A DNA stretch of 64,000 nt from Batillaria attramentaria (GCA_018292915.2 JACVVK020000195.1:169501-233500); one strand, 5' to 3'. Counted from the stretch's first letter, positions 35,043 to 54,490 are shown. Numbers and translations are program-made. Notes: generated from the letters alone by a model not told the origin.

Positions 35043-36275
35043 GGTCTGCTGCGACTTTTCTGGAGCACTCCTTACACAGCTGCATGTAAGTCCACCTGCT
35101 CAGTCAACGTGCAAGCTCTTACCATGAACACCTTTCTTCCTCTTGCGATGCAATGATGATGTTTTATAGCATTCTGGGGAAAAAAAAAACCCATGCACAG
35201 CATTCTCATCATGAGATCGGTAGGGTGGGTTAGGAGAGCAGCTTCTTTGTCGTTCACTAGATGGAGATGCCAGTCGCCCGCACGAATGCAACCGTCCTCT
35301 GAGGGTTCTCCAGGTTGCCGTAGAGCTTGACCCTCAGCGGTACTGGTTCTGGCCATGTTTCTTGTCTGGGAGCTTCATGGAGCTGGCAGTAGGAGAGCAG
35401 CAGGATAGGGTAGATCTGGGGTTGGACTTGAAGCCGTCCCCAGTGGCTGTTGTTGCTCAGAGAACATGTATAGAGTAAACGCCCTTGCCTTGTGATACGC
35501 TGTGCTGATTGTGATAGATAGGTAAAAACACTTCCTTGCTATTTAGGCTTTTTTTTCTGACAAACTATATGTCTGTAAGGCATGCTTTAAGCATCTACTA
35601 CACTTTAAGAGATTGGTGCACCTACAGGTAAAGGTCCAACAGTGGGCAGAAACTGACAAAATCGGAGAGATTGTAATGTGCAAACTTCGATCGATCGCGA
35701 GGCTGTAAAAGTGGCAGAAGCTGCATTTCTCTTGTTAGTGTATTCAGAAGAAAAAAAAGTATCGACATGAAGTGTTAAAAATGTTTAATTTCAAATGACT
35801 TGTCTGGTGACAACCTACAGGCATGCTGAAGTTATGTTCAGTAACTCTCAAAACCAAACAGGCTTGTCTGATTGGACCTCAACGCCTTTTGATAAAACAA
35901 ATCATGAGAGTGACAGATGTTTCACTGAACTTACCTGTGTTTGCAGCTGCAGATCTACACTACGTTTATTAGTTGTACTTGTATAACCCCCCCCCCCCAA
36001 AAAAAAAAAACAAAAACAAAAAACAAACAAACAAAAAAACAACAACAAACAAACAAACAAAAAACAACCAAAAAACAAACAAACAAAACCAAAAAAAACC
36101 CACCCCAAAACTCAGGCAACAACAACAGCAACAGAAAACACACAAAAAAAAAACAACAGCAACAGAAAACACAAAAAAACAACAACAACAAAAACAACCA
36201 AAGCCTAAAACAAACAAACAGACAACTCTGTTGTGTTTAGTAATCAGATGTGTGTATTGATGTTCTTATGTGCAG
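35043..36275. other. 3' flank/UTR of scramblase A
   Basis: 35481-35740 is similar to 61030-61950 in intron 2 of paralogue B. 35990-36200 is an A-rich AAACAAAC low-complexity tract. No clear AATAAA site was chosen. Confidence 0.5.
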
Positions 36276-36318
36276 GACATGATGATGTATGCATGAACAG
36301 AATCAAGACAACCAGTGA
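36276..36318 (+). pseudogene. Degenerate duplicate of the terminal scramblase A exon
   Basis: A splice-acceptor-like TTCTTATGTGCAG is followed by GACATGATGATGTATG, nearly identical to the start of the true last exon at 35004. Similarity continues with a short insertion to CAACCAGTGA, matching the genuine AACAACCAGTAA end. The insertion brings a stop after six codons (DMMMYA). It could be a dead copy from a tandem duplication, or an alternative terminal exon that shortens the C-terminal tail. Confidence 0.6.
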
Positions 36319-36754
36319 AAACATCACGGCCAGAATTTGCACCTACTACATGGTATGGCACTGGCAGACTGATAAATATCATCTTGAAATGCCTTGCTCA
36401 GTTGCTGTGTTGTGCAAGGAAGCAAAATGACATTTGTTGGGTGTTTTTCATACATATCTGTGTGTACATGATGACTGCTCCAGGCATACATACTGTAGCA
36501 CATGTGACTTTGAAAGATCAGCTTTCGTGACCTGTGTGTCATGGGTGTGGCCACATTGTCAGCAGTAAATATCCGCACAGGCAAAAATTATGTTCCTTTT
36601 GAATTATGTTAGTATCATCATGCTCCTTGTAGAGTATTGCTTTTGGTGGTGTGGGTGAAGGTAACAACCCATTTTCTGACAGGAACTCAGTAGCAAAAAA
36701 TGTGCTATTGTGGCAAGCTTACAAAACAGCGGCAACAAAAAACACTGAGAAGTG

Positions 36755-36905
36755 TGCCGGAGGAGGGGGTGGGGGGGTACCCAAAACATTATTCAAGCCT
36801 CAAGGACAAGGGGGGGGGGGGGGGTGTACACAAAACATTCAAGCCTCAAGGACGTGGAGGGGGGGGGGGGGGGGGGTTACCCAAAACATTCAAGCCTCAA
36901 GGACT
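36755..36905 (+). repeat. Tandem ~50-bp repeat with long G-runs
   Basis: Three copies of AACATTCAAGCCTCAAGGAC are separated by G-runs of 7 to 16. G-quadruplex formation is plausible. Confidence 0.85.
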
Positions 36906-36929
36906 AATGTAAATAACTCGGCTTTTTTT

Positions 36930-38790
36930 TTCTGACAGATTATCTGCTTCACAAAACATGCACGTATATTTGTATTATCATATGACCTGAGTATGTAATG
37001 CAGGTTTGCACATTTTTGTAATTACTTCGCTGTCGAGATCAAATATTTTGCAGGTGTTTATGTCTGTAAATTTGACGGGATTCCTCTTTTCTGTACTTTT
37101 TGCCATGTAACACTTTTGACATACTTTCTGTCATGTCTTTTATTTTGGGGGAATTTTTTACAAAATCAGTTTTATTGAAATTTTTATCAAGAGCCTTCAA
37201 GAGCAGTATCTGTGCCTGTTTGGTTTTGCCTTATAAGCTGCTGGCAGTCTGCTGTTAAAACTTCCTTTGACTTGAATTGGAAATGATTTTTTAAAAAGTT
37301 GTTTTGGCAGTGGCCTTAATATTCACCTCATTGTACCTCAACCGTGTCTGTCTCAGAGAACTTTGAAACTTTTTCTGACAATCTGGTGTAGACAAACATG
37401 TTGAAGCTTATTCCAAATGATGCGTGAGCTTGGTGAGTGTCCCTAATGAATACAATGTATATATATATTGCCATTGGCATTTTTTCTCCGTACTTTTTAT
37501 TAGCTGAAGGAAAGGTTTGACGTTGTTAATGCATTGACGTGCAGTTCTTTCTTTCAGTTTTATTGAGAGTAAACTGATCATCTGAACCTTTGTCAGTGAA
37601 ATACATAGGTGAATAATGGACATTCATGTGCCGCATGCATTGTTAAACTTTACTGTATGATGTTCTGGGAACTTTCGATTCGTTCGTCGCTGGGTACCAG
37701 GAACCCAGTACAGCGTACACAGGGAAATGCTGAAAAATCTCCAACCCACTGGTGTGTGTCTGCAGCTTACTTTGTCATTTTCAGAGTATAACCTAAATAC
37801 CGTCTTTGCAAAGAGAAAGAATAGATAATGAAGAACTCAAGAGCAGCGTAAAAGATAGTTCAACTCAGTTCGTACAAAGTACGTTATGCAGGAAACCGCC
37901 AGCTCAAGCAAGCCCGGGTATAAATTAGAAGACTGGCCGTTCAGTACGGATGAGGTTCACACTACTACACATTGCCCCCCAGAGAGTTGGGGTAGTTAGT
38001 TAGTTATTTAGGGCTTTACGCCGCGCAAGCTACAAAGACTATTTCGCGGCAACCAGGGAGTGGGGGAAATAAACTGACCTGACATAAAAAATAAGGAAAA
38101 GACATAACGATGTGGTAGGCAAAGAACTGCAAGAACAGGGGAATCCCCTGTTCACGGTACGCTATGTGTTTAATGTTTTTACAAACACAGAAATAAGGGA
38201 AGCACCCGGCTCATACGGTAAATGTTAAACAGCGAAATAGAGTTCTATAAAAACACAGTGAAGGGCTCATTATACAACAAATTCAACGTGTATTGCAGTT
38301 TATACATACATATATTCCCTACTTAAATACATTGTACCACTGTTAGAGGTTTTTTTTTCTGGTAGTTTTAAGTTGTGAGCGTCTGAAATCTGTGAACATG
38401 TACAAATTACTTGTGCGTATAGTGTGTCAGGTTTAGTGGTTTTTTTTTTTTTGTTTTTATCTTGTAACATCATTTCCTAAGTGCTGTTTACATTGGGCAG
38501 AATTGTCGGTTAAAAACAGAATGAATGATCTGTACAATTTCAAGCATTTGAACAAATTCTTTCTTGCCGCTGTTTTTGTTTGTAATATAATTTATATCCA
38601 TTTGTTCCGCGCGATTTTTTCAGGACAGTGGTAAAAAAAAAAAAAATGTACATTATACTGTGACATTCCTGTTAAAATGTCAGCATTACACATTTTTATG
38701 TTGTTGCAATGTACTTGAATTTTTTTTTTTTAATTCATCTTTTTACACACCCGGTAGATGTACCGGTATGCAATGGTTAGGCTGGATGTC
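36930..38790. other. Intergenic, no gene recognised
   Basis: AT-rich, with T-tracts. A LINE 3' end fragment (GGGCTTTACGCCGCGCAAGC) lies at about 38005-38080. Confidence 0.5.
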
Positions 38791-38792
38791 GG

Positions 38793-38926
38793 GTGCGTGG
38801 GTGTTTGACAGTTTAACGTCCTTTTCCACTGGACAAGTAAGGGTGATATCGAGGACGGGGCAACGAGAAAAAGGCCAGCACAAATATGTGGCCCCAGCTA
38901 GGATTCGAACTCGCGACCCGAAGGGT
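38793..38926 (-). mobile_element. SINE (family 1), head truncated
   Basis: Tail (GTGTTTGACAGTTTAACGTC) to B box (GGATTCGAACTC); the A-box half is absent. Confidence 0.8.
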
Positions 38927-38984
38927 GGATGTCATTTACAACATAATTCTAATAATCGCATTAATGTAGGTGCTTTATTCCAAT

Positions 38985-39150
38985 CATTTGGCTCAAAGCG
39001 CCGCGAGATAAACCCAACACACACGCTCACGTGAATCACACGCATTCTCTATTTGTATGAGCTGAACATTTCCAACGCAGACGGGGGAGGAAGCCAGAGT
39101 ACCCGGAGAGAACCCCCGACGGTCGGCCCGAATGAACGGTGCCACATAGG
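38985..39150 (-). mobile_element. SINE family 2 body
   Basis: Reverse complement of the 32126-32340 body: CCGGAGAGAACCCCCGACG, CGGCCCGAATGAACGGTGCC. Confidence 0.7.
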
Positions 39151-39568
39151 AGAACAAAAAATCATAGTACTAGCCGTAGTAGTTTTTATTTTGTAGAACT
39201 GTCAAGCCGCGAAGATATGTTTTCAGCATGACATATAGTGCATCTGTACAGTACCATCAGTAGTGTAAAAACTTCTCTCTCTCTCTTTTTTTTCCCTATG
39301 AAAATGAAAGTGGAAGATAATACTGAACAAAATATTTTTTTTAAACATATGTTCACTTGAGCTCCTGTTTGTGGGAGTTGGAGAGGGAAGTGGCGAGGAG
39401 TTAGACAAGAGAGCTCGCTCAAGTCCTCAGCTTTAAGGTTAGGGGGGTTTGAATTACATGTATTCATAAATTGATCAAGAGTTTTACAAACGATTAAAAA
39501 AATGTTCTGTCCATGTGTTGTTTTTTTTTTTATAATAAAATTTGGTGTTTTCAGTGGAAATTGGCTGT

Positions 39569-39569
39569 G

Positions 39570-39635
<66 letters not shown>
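39569..39635. repeat. (GT)n microsatellite
   Basis: About 33 GT units, directly followed by a family 1 SINE fragment. Confidence 0.95.
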
Positions 39636-39637
<2 letters not shown>

Positions 39638-39711
39638 AACACATAAGGGTGACACCTAAGACGGAACAACGTGGAAAACCGAGCACAAATATTTGACCCC
39701 AGCCGGGATAC
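39634..39711 (-). mobile_element. SINE (family 1) fragment
   Basis: Keeps AAGGGTGACACCTAAGACGG and AAATATTTGACCCCAGCCGG only. Confidence 0.65.
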
Positions 39712-40862
39712 TGTGTGATACTTTCAGTGTTTTGTTATGCTTGATGATGACGTATGCAGCCTTTATAACAGAGGTACATCAACATAATAAAGAAGGCCAA
39801 TCCAAGAACAGCAACTCCCACTGCGACGAACAGAGTTCCACAAGCACAGATCCTTCCACTAGTGGGTCAGTGGTCTTACGAAAGCGTATTGCAGGGCCCC
39901 ATTTGACGTGTATGGCCCGCCCGAAATCTTAGTTGACTGCAGACTGCAAACCGCTTTAGTGCATCGTGCCCAGACACGCGACCACAGATCTCTAATGAAT
40001 GTCTGTGTTCTGTCCCGGTCAAGTGGGCCCCCGCCTCCTGTTGGATCTTAGCGAGAGGTAGCCGCGCATATTTTAGCAACAACGGTCCGGAGAAGGCTGT
40101 GCTTGTGTGTTTGTGCCACAAAACATTCCACTGAACGTCGAAATCAGTTTTAGCCCGTCCTGTGATGTCCATTACTATAAAAACAACATGAAAACTGTGC
40201 ATGTCAGATGTCAGATATGAGAGAGAGAAGAGAAGAGAAAGCGAGAGAGAAAAGAGAAATTGAAACTTAAACTGAAATTGAAATAACTTTATTTGAAAAC
40301 CGTTTTGAAAACAAACGAAGAAACAAACAAAACAAAAGAAAAGAAAACAAAACAAAAAACGTTCGAATATACTTAAAACTGGAACTGGAAAATTTTTATA
40401 CATGTCAATACGGGGATGGGGAATTTTAAAAGTTAGTCCTAACTTCGAGTCAATGGATGTGGATTTTGAAAGAGTACATGCAAGATATTTCGGAACTAAC
40501 TTTTTGCTGAGTTTGTACAAAGGGGGAGAATTTCTAACATTTTAAGTTTTTGATCTGTGGAGAATCTTGGTACTGGTAATATTAATTTTGCAGCTCTCCT
40601 GTATAAAGAATTCAGATCTATGGACAGGAAAAAAAAAATAGTGGCTTCTCTACAGGAATACACCCCAAATGTTCTGAGCTTGTAGTCCCTATTGCCAGCG
40701 AAAGTATGGGTGTGTGCAAGCTCCTGCGCTGAAGATAAGTCTGTGGTAAGATTTCGTTTTGTTTTGATGTCAGTTGTCAGTGCTATCTAGAATGCCGATT
40801 GCAGGAAACAGATTTTTTACTGGTCTGCATAAACTCAGAACTCCTAAACATCACTGTTGAAA
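39712..40862. other. Intergenic, no gene supported
   Basis: A long - strand ORF (40520-39876) crosses low-complexity A-rich sequence and has a Phe-rich, non-protein-like middle. No homologue recognised. Confidence 0.45.
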
Positions 40863-41100
40863 TAAACTAGTGTCCAAAAGAAACGATACCAAACTGTTGT
40901 CATAATGTTTTTGTGCAAAGTGATCCCCGAGACCTAAAAACATAGGTTTACGTATCCCACGTCACAAATACAGCGTCTGCGCTCGGGAATACCGGAAACA
41001 TTTGCTAATGAAATATACCACTCTGAAATTTCTGTTTTGTTCTGCTTTTATTGTATGTCCTTGCCAACCCTTGGTATCGTTTCTTTTGGACACTAGTTTA
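40863..41100. mobile_element. Mariner/Tc1-type MITE with perfect 29-bp inverted ends, 3' flank of the oxygenase gene
   Basis: TA target duplications at 40863-40864 and 41099-41100. Ends read AACTAGTGTCCAAAAGAAAC inward and are exact reverse complements for about 29 bp. It is 238 bp long with TAs and lies 184 bp past the oxygenase stop codon, so it may be in the 3' UTR. Confidence 0.9.
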
Positions 41101-41283
41101 CTACATATCCAAACAGTCAAAACTTAAAGTCACAAAAAAATAGTTTTGGAACGTACTGAATAAATGACTGCTGCAAATGCAAATACCCCAAACTCTGGTC
41201 CCCTTTCCCTTTAAAAACCTGGCAGTCATCAATTCCACCGTCATTCAAAATGTAACTCATGCAGATGAAGTCAGTTGAACAAG

Positions 41284-49114
<7,831 letters not shown>

Positions 49115-49784
49115 GCTGAAGGGAAATAACTCGCATTACTTCCCCTTGACCAAAACACAATAATTATGAATCTATTCTTGACAGTAACTTCCAAAAGGGC
49201 GCTGTTACTGCGATATCGGCACAGCTGACGTTATCGGCACAGCAATGAACCCTCCCTGGGATATACCGCGTCTTACGTCATAGTGTTTCCCCTGACATGG
49301 AATGTGAAGCGCGCGGGCAGTCTGATTTACCAGAGATTTAGTCTAAATTTATCTAGATCTAGACATCTTGATCTACTCATGAAGTGGAGTCATTCTGTAT
49401 TTTGACCTCCAAAAAACTGCAAGATTTTGTTTTTTTGGTCCTTTGTGTTCAGACATATTTAAGCTATTACTGACAACGAATCTAAGAAAATCTACAATCA
49501 TATGGCTTAACAAAAATTAAATAAAGAAAAATTAGACACAAAATGTAGCAGACTCGGCTTGCCATAGAAAAACCAGACCGCGCGTCCTGTAACCGGGACG
49601 CCGCAACATCGACAGTGGAGCCTGTTACAAGGCGATTGTACAGCTTACACAGTACACACTGTTTCCGGGTGAGCTACGGTGCTTTCTTTCACGCGGTTGT
49701 GCAAGAATATTGGCTAAAATCCATTCTGTGCATGAGTGGGATGGAGTTTCTGTGATAAAGAAAACGGATTTCGTTGTTTACACC
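49115..49784. promoter_or_regulatory. Upstream region of the oxygenase gene, possibly a bidirectional promoter
   Basis: The interval lies between the - strand oxygenase ATG (49114) and the tentative + strand ATG (49785). It contains one arm of a perfect 39-bp inverted repeat (49204-49242). No TATA box placed convincingly for either gene was found. Promoter function is inferred from position only. Confidence 0.3.
49204..49242 (+). repeat. Left arm of a perfect 39-bp inverted repeat
   Basis: Starts GTTACTGCGATATCGG and contains TATCGGCACAG twice. Its exact reverse complement is at 52719-52757. Confidence 0.95.
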
Positions 49785-50371
49785 ATGGAAATGCAAGAAG
49801 GTGAGTCAGTCTTTCAGTTTCACTGAGTATGCGTTCCTTTTGTTTGGTTAGACCATTTGTTTGCGATCGCAAGAAGAAAGTGTAGTTTAGATGAAAGAAT
49901 GCAAAGCTTTTTAATAGAAAAAAACAGACAGAAAAGGATTGAAAGAAAGAAGATGCATATGTTTGACGTTGAGGAAAGGTACGCGTGCGGTGAGCGTGCA
50001 GGAAAAAGTATGGAAGCCCATTTGAGTCAAAACAGCAACTTGAAGGTTAAGAGAAAACTAACCATTTTGCAGGTCTCCCGATAGATGTAATGGAGGAGAA
50101 CGTACATTTGTGTGTGATTTGCAATGAACAATGCAGTGCTGATACCGCATTCTCCACTTTAACTGATAAAGGGGTCAAAGATAAGGTGACGCAGAACTGG
50201 CTTTTAACTTCTGATCACGCCGGACGGCAAACGGCTAAGAGACACATAGTCAGAAAACACATTATTTTGTTGGTCTTCAGAGAGTTACTTAGTTATTTAG
50301 GGCTTAACGCCGCGCAAGCAACAAAGGCTAATTCGCGGCTCATGGAGGTCCCTTCCTGCCAGGTCCTATAA
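49785..50371 (+). CDS. Possible start of a divergent gene: short first exon plus CxxC-containing exon
   Basis: An ATG at 49785 opens a 16-nt exon ending at a GTGAGT donor (49801). A good acceptor (TTTTGCAG, ending 50072) restores the frame into an exon carrying CVICNEQC, a possible zinc-binding CxxC pair. The ORF then runs into a LINE 3' tail near 50285, so its end is not real; a donor is possible near 50186. I do not recognise the family. Such short CxxC-bearing first exons are common in transposon-derived or poorly characterised invertebrate proteins. The start lies 670 bp from the oxygenase start on the other strand, so a shared promoter is conceivable. Confidence 0.3.
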
Positions 50372-51818
50372 AACAAAAAATTCCCGCGTTAAAACACGAT
50401 GTAAATAAATATTAAAAATCTATCGGGTCTAAATGAGACTTCTTTGAGGACTTAAAAATTTAACATAGGTGGTCAGTGAAAGACTGAATATTTGAGGTCC
50501 ATAATTTATAGAACAGGTTGACCTCTTTCAGGAAACTGAAGATGCTGTCGGGAGGGACATCCCTGAACAGCACCTTCAGTGAATCTGCACAGTAATGTTT
50601 GGCAGTGAGATCCGTACATGAAATTAGAAAGTGCTCAACGGTAAAAGGCTCGTGGCATGGGACACACCAAGGGGGATCCTCCCCCTTCAACAGATGGGAA
50701 TGGGTGATGTAGGTGTGCCCAATGTGGAGCCGGCTAAGAACTACCTCCTCGCGCCGATTAGGTCGACAGCGAGGGAGGTTATCACAGATGTTTGGAAGAA
50801 CTTTGAATAGTTTGTTCTCCGGGAGAGCAGCCCATTGGGTCTGCCAAGGTTTAAAATCAGAACAGGCCATGCGCTCATCCTCCACAGGGCCATCGCGGGC
50901 AGCATTCGCAGCCCGATCAGCGCACCTGTTTCCTCGGATGACCTGGGATCCAAATAAAAACAATGTCCTTGTTGTCGGCAATCAAGGATGCATGCAGTTC
51001 ATGGATCAACACCAGAAGCGGGTGATCCAATCTTCTGCAATGCAGAGCCTGGAGAGCCGACAAGGAGTCGACAAGATTAAAAAAAAATTACAATCAATAG
51101 ACTGGTATACGTGCCGAAGTGCGAGTAAAATGGCCCGCAGTTCAGCACTGTACACAGAACTACCGTTCGCTAAGCGTCTAGTAAAAACACGACCGTCCAT
51201 GACTGCAGCAGCCCCAACACGACCATCCTCAGACTTGGACCCGTCGGTGAAGATCGGGCGGAAGCCCGGGAAGTCGGTCAGGATCTGCTGCAGCCCATGA
51301 AGATAGATAGCATCTGGGGTCTGATCTTTTTTGTGGATGGTCAGGTCCAGCCTGACCTCAGGGGTGGGAAGTGTCCAGGGAGGGGTGGTTGGAAACCGAG
51401 TTTCCTCAACAGTGTCGATATCTACTCCGGCCTCCTGTAAAAGGGGTCGGACACGGAGGGACAGGGGTTTAGGTTCATTTTTATGAACCTCAAAAAGGTC
51501 CTCACAGACTGGGTTAAAAACACAGTTATGGGCAGGGTTGTCCGGGTTAGCCTTCAGCTTCAGGACATAGCTGAGCATGAGACGAGTGCGGCGGAGCGCC
51601 AGAGAGGGTTCACCCGCCTCAGCATACAAACTATGGACTGGGCTCCAGAGAGAGAGAGAGAGAGAGAGGGTGGGGGTCAGATATCGGTAAGGGCCAGTGC
51701 AAGAATTAAAAAAAAAAAAAACCGACCCAACCTGGCAGGCAGATCTCTTGTGGAAGGTGTCTTGGCCTCTTCGACCTTCACGACCTGCATGGTCAGGAAT
51801 GATGCAAGCAGTGCACAA
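50285..51818 (-). mobile_element. 3' part of a non-LTR retrotransposon with RNase H domain, decayed
   Basis: RNase H I motifs on the - strand: IFTDGSKSEDGRVGAAAVMD (about 51250), SVYSAELRAILLALRH (about 51150) and GNRCADRAANAARDG (about 50930). A C-terminal cysteine/histidine block (CVPCHEPFTVEHFLISC) lies near 50650. Frames break at least twice, and an (AG)n occupies about 51645-51668. The 3' UTR ends at GCCCTAAATAACTAAGTAAC (50304-50285). RNase H plus this 3' end suggests an I/Nimb-type LINE. The RT domain is missing. Confidence 0.85.
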
Positions 51819-52718
51819 AGGGAGTCACCCTCGCGTGTCTGGTGTGTTTTTTTTTTTCTGCCAATGATAGACCTTAGTCCAAGCTGCATGACCTGTATCT
51901 ATTCAACCATGTTGTTTGTCGCAAAAGAGGCAATACGACACGACTCTACCCCTGTTCTCACGTTTGACCAGCCCCTTTGGTGGAAAGCCACGAGCATCAA
52001 GGGAAATGAACCTGAGAACAGAACGCGTCAGAAACAGATGTGAAAGACTGAAAAGAGCAGAATACATCTGAAACATTTGTTTTTGCCACCAAAGACACGG
52101 TTCTGTGTGCGTGACCTTGACCTTAACATGACCTTGACCTTCAAATTTTGGGGGCATTTAAAGAGTATTGAGTCTCACAAGAGCCTGACATCACAAACTG
52201 AACCAGATTGAATAACCAGGATGCATAGAAGGTATACAAAATGTAATTTCATTTTGAACCCATTATGGCTGATGTATTACATAATGAAACTCACAAACTC
52301 ACACAATATGTGTAATTCTCGTTAGATACACCTAGATTTTACCAGTGTTGTTTGTCTATCATAGTCATACAGAAATATGATGAAAAACAGACTCTTGCAG
52401 TTTGTGTGAGGTTCAGGTACTTTTCATCGTAGATTGATTGGACAATATATGTTGATACTGCTTTTCAATGAGGATATAATGTGTGTGTGTGTGTTGGTGT
52501 CAGTGGCGCGAAATCGGTGGGAAACCCCCCTCCATACAGTAATGGGGATTTCCTAGGGGCAAGTCATTACTTGGTAAAATACGCAAAAATGTAACGATAC
52601 GAAAAGTTCTACATTTACATCCAAATTTTGGTGTTGACATTTGGCATCACTGACCGAACATCTTAACAAAATTCCTTCCACATCCATTTGGGCATAGTTT
52701 ACCTTTGTTTTCAACACA
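51819..52718. other. Uncharacterised sequence up to the right 39-bp arm
   Basis: Contains an isolated TGACCTTGACCTTAACATGA motif block at 52111. No gene recognised. Confidence 0.45.
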
Positions 52719-52757
52719 CTGTGCCGATAACGTCAGCTGTGCCGATATCGCAGTAAC
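52719..52757 (-). repeat. Right arm of the perfect 39-bp inverted repeat
   Basis: All 39 bases match the reverse complement of 49204-49242; similarity stops abruptly on both sides. Confidence 0.95.
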
Positions 52758-52802
52758 AAACGTGTTTAGCATTTAAACTGGATGGATTTTTGATAGATAT
52801 TT

Positions 52803-52990
52803 ACAGTACTCCTCGCTTAACGTCACTACCGTTTAAGGTCACACCTCTGATAAGATCAATCAGGTTGTTGGTCCCGGCCAAAAGCCTTCTTTGTACCATT
52901 TAGAATTCCTCGCTTAGCGTCACCTCGGATAAGGGAAAACCTCGGATTACGTCACCCCCGTTTTGGTTACCAACTGGAAAAGACTACCGC
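52803..52990. repeat. Possible Tc1/mariner (Tigger-like) repeat end
   Basis: CAGTACTCCTCGCTTAACGT resembles Tigger-type ends, with an internal echo (ATTCCTCGCTTAGCGTCACC) at 52910. The other terminus was not found. Confidence 0.4.
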
Positions 52991-53129
52991 TTAAGATGAA
53001 ATCCATGTGATGAGAGTGGCTTCCCTAGGAAACGACACCCGGATTTGCACTGCGATGTGAAGACGAAACAGACGAAGTTTTATTTTTATTCCATGAGATG
53101 ATACCCAAAGACTGAAAATGGAAACTGGA

Positions 53130-53470
53130 AAGGGGGGGGGGGGGGGGTTGATGAACTGACGATAAAGATAGTTTACCGCAGATGAGTATACTTAAAAAAG
53201 ATTTCTTATTTCGTCCAGGGTCCTTTTAGATCTAGAAATTGGTACAATCTTTGTGAAAGAGATAAGAGCTGCAATGCAGGGAGCAATGTGGCGATATGAT
53301 GGCAGGGGCACCGGAACCGGGGGGGGGGGGGGCAGGGGGGCAGCTGCCCCCCCCCCTGTACCCAAGCAGGGGGGGGGGGGGGGCAAGAGTATCTTTTTGC
53401 CCCCCCTGGAAAATCAGGTGACTATGGCAGGAGGGGGGGCAAAGCCATGGTCTTGCCCCCCCCCCTCCCC
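53130..53470. repeat. Cluster of long G- and C-runs
   Basis: Runs of 10-14 G or C around 53131, 53320, 53349 and 53371, plus the self-complementary GGGGGGCAGCTGCCCCCC. G-quadruplex and hairpin potential; assembly of this stretch may be unreliable. Confidence 0.8.
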
Positions 53471-53639
53471 TACCCCTCTTCCGGCTCTCCCCCTTATCTC
53501 ACCCAACAGAGAACTCAGTTTAGCCGTTGCATGAAATATCAAAACGACTTGGCAGAAAGTCGTCTTTGGGCAACGTCCTACCTTTCAGTGGCTCCCTGGT
53601 TCGTAAAGGTTTTTGTCTTCGCAGCATCTGAACACACCC

Positions 53640-54430
53640 CCCCCCCCCCCCCTAACTGGACGTAGCCTGGCAACACGCTTTGCTGAACATATCGCCGACA
53701 CCAGACACAACAGAATAAAACCCGTTGCCGTGCATTTCAATTCTGCAGGCCACTCCATCTTAAATACAGTCGAACCTGCCAAGGCGGTCACCTGTATAAG
53801 CGATGCCACTGTCTAACCTGGTCACCCCAGAGGATCCCATGACATGCTAGCTGTTGACATGCCACCCTGGATAACCAGGCCACCTGTCTAAGGCGGTCGG
53901 TTTGGTCCAATCCCTTGGGTGACCGCCTTACACAGGTTTGACTGTATGACAGTAACTGGCCTGTGGCTTATGCACGGTGACGCCACAGACAGACGCGACA
54001 TGGAGTCGCACATTATTCAGCGCCTGGGAAGTCAGGCCCCGGGTGGTTTGAACGAAAAGCCGTAACATAACCCTCTGAACTTTTTTCACACACAATCCAT
54101 GGTCCTGTGTCACCAAAGGATGGGTGTTGTGATTGTTAATTTTCACTATTCTTTTTTGTTCTTTTCTGCCCAACATTTTTTTTTTCACACACAGTCCATG
54201 GTCTTCTGTCACCTCAGGATGGGTGTTGTGATAATTTTACTATTTTTTCTGGTCCTTTTCTCGCCCACCTTTTTTTTTTTCCCCCCCCCCCCCGCGCCGT
54301 GTATGTCAGTACGTCCGCAGAGTTACCTTTTGCTTGTTTGTTGAAGTTATGTCCCATTTGTTTATGTCCTGAAGAAGGCGTAAGCCGAAACGTCGACATG
54401 TATACCACTAGTTCGGGCTAACCCATGAGT
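53640..54430 (+). mobile_element. Penelope-like element, 3' part (GIY-YIG endonuclease end), interrupted by a MITE
   Basis: Translation gives the end of a GIY-YIG-type region: LTGRSLATRFAEHIADTRHN, then HFNSAGHSI. After the MITE it continues MHGDATDRRDMESHIIQRLG to a stop at about 54066. The non-coding end includes CCTGAAGAAGGCGTAAGCCG and AAACGTCGACATG, typical of Penelope 3' regions. The reverse transcriptase part is absent. Confidence 0.82.
53765..53946. mobile_element. Mariner/Tc1-type MITE inside the Penelope remnant
   Basis: TA duplications at 53765-53766 and 53945-53946. Ends CAGTCGAACCTG and CAGGTTTGACTG are inverted, extending with small indels to AAGGCGGTCACC. The element is 178 bp. 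Confidence 0.9.
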
Positions 54431-54490
54431 GTTCGGGGAAGACACATCCTGGAATAGAGGGGAAACCATGCCTACGTTGTTGTATGCAGT

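Noticed and set aside
35902..36260. Phe/Cys-rich and Lys/Gln-rich ORFs
   Set aside because: Both strands of an AAACAAAC low-complexity tract.
39876..40520. 214-codon - strand ORF
   Set aside because: The middle is Phe/Cys-rich translation of an A-rich low-complexity tract; no domain or splice partner.
50713..51300. 195-codon + strand ORF
   Set aside because: Antisense to the LINE RNase H frame, which has recognisable catalytic motifs.
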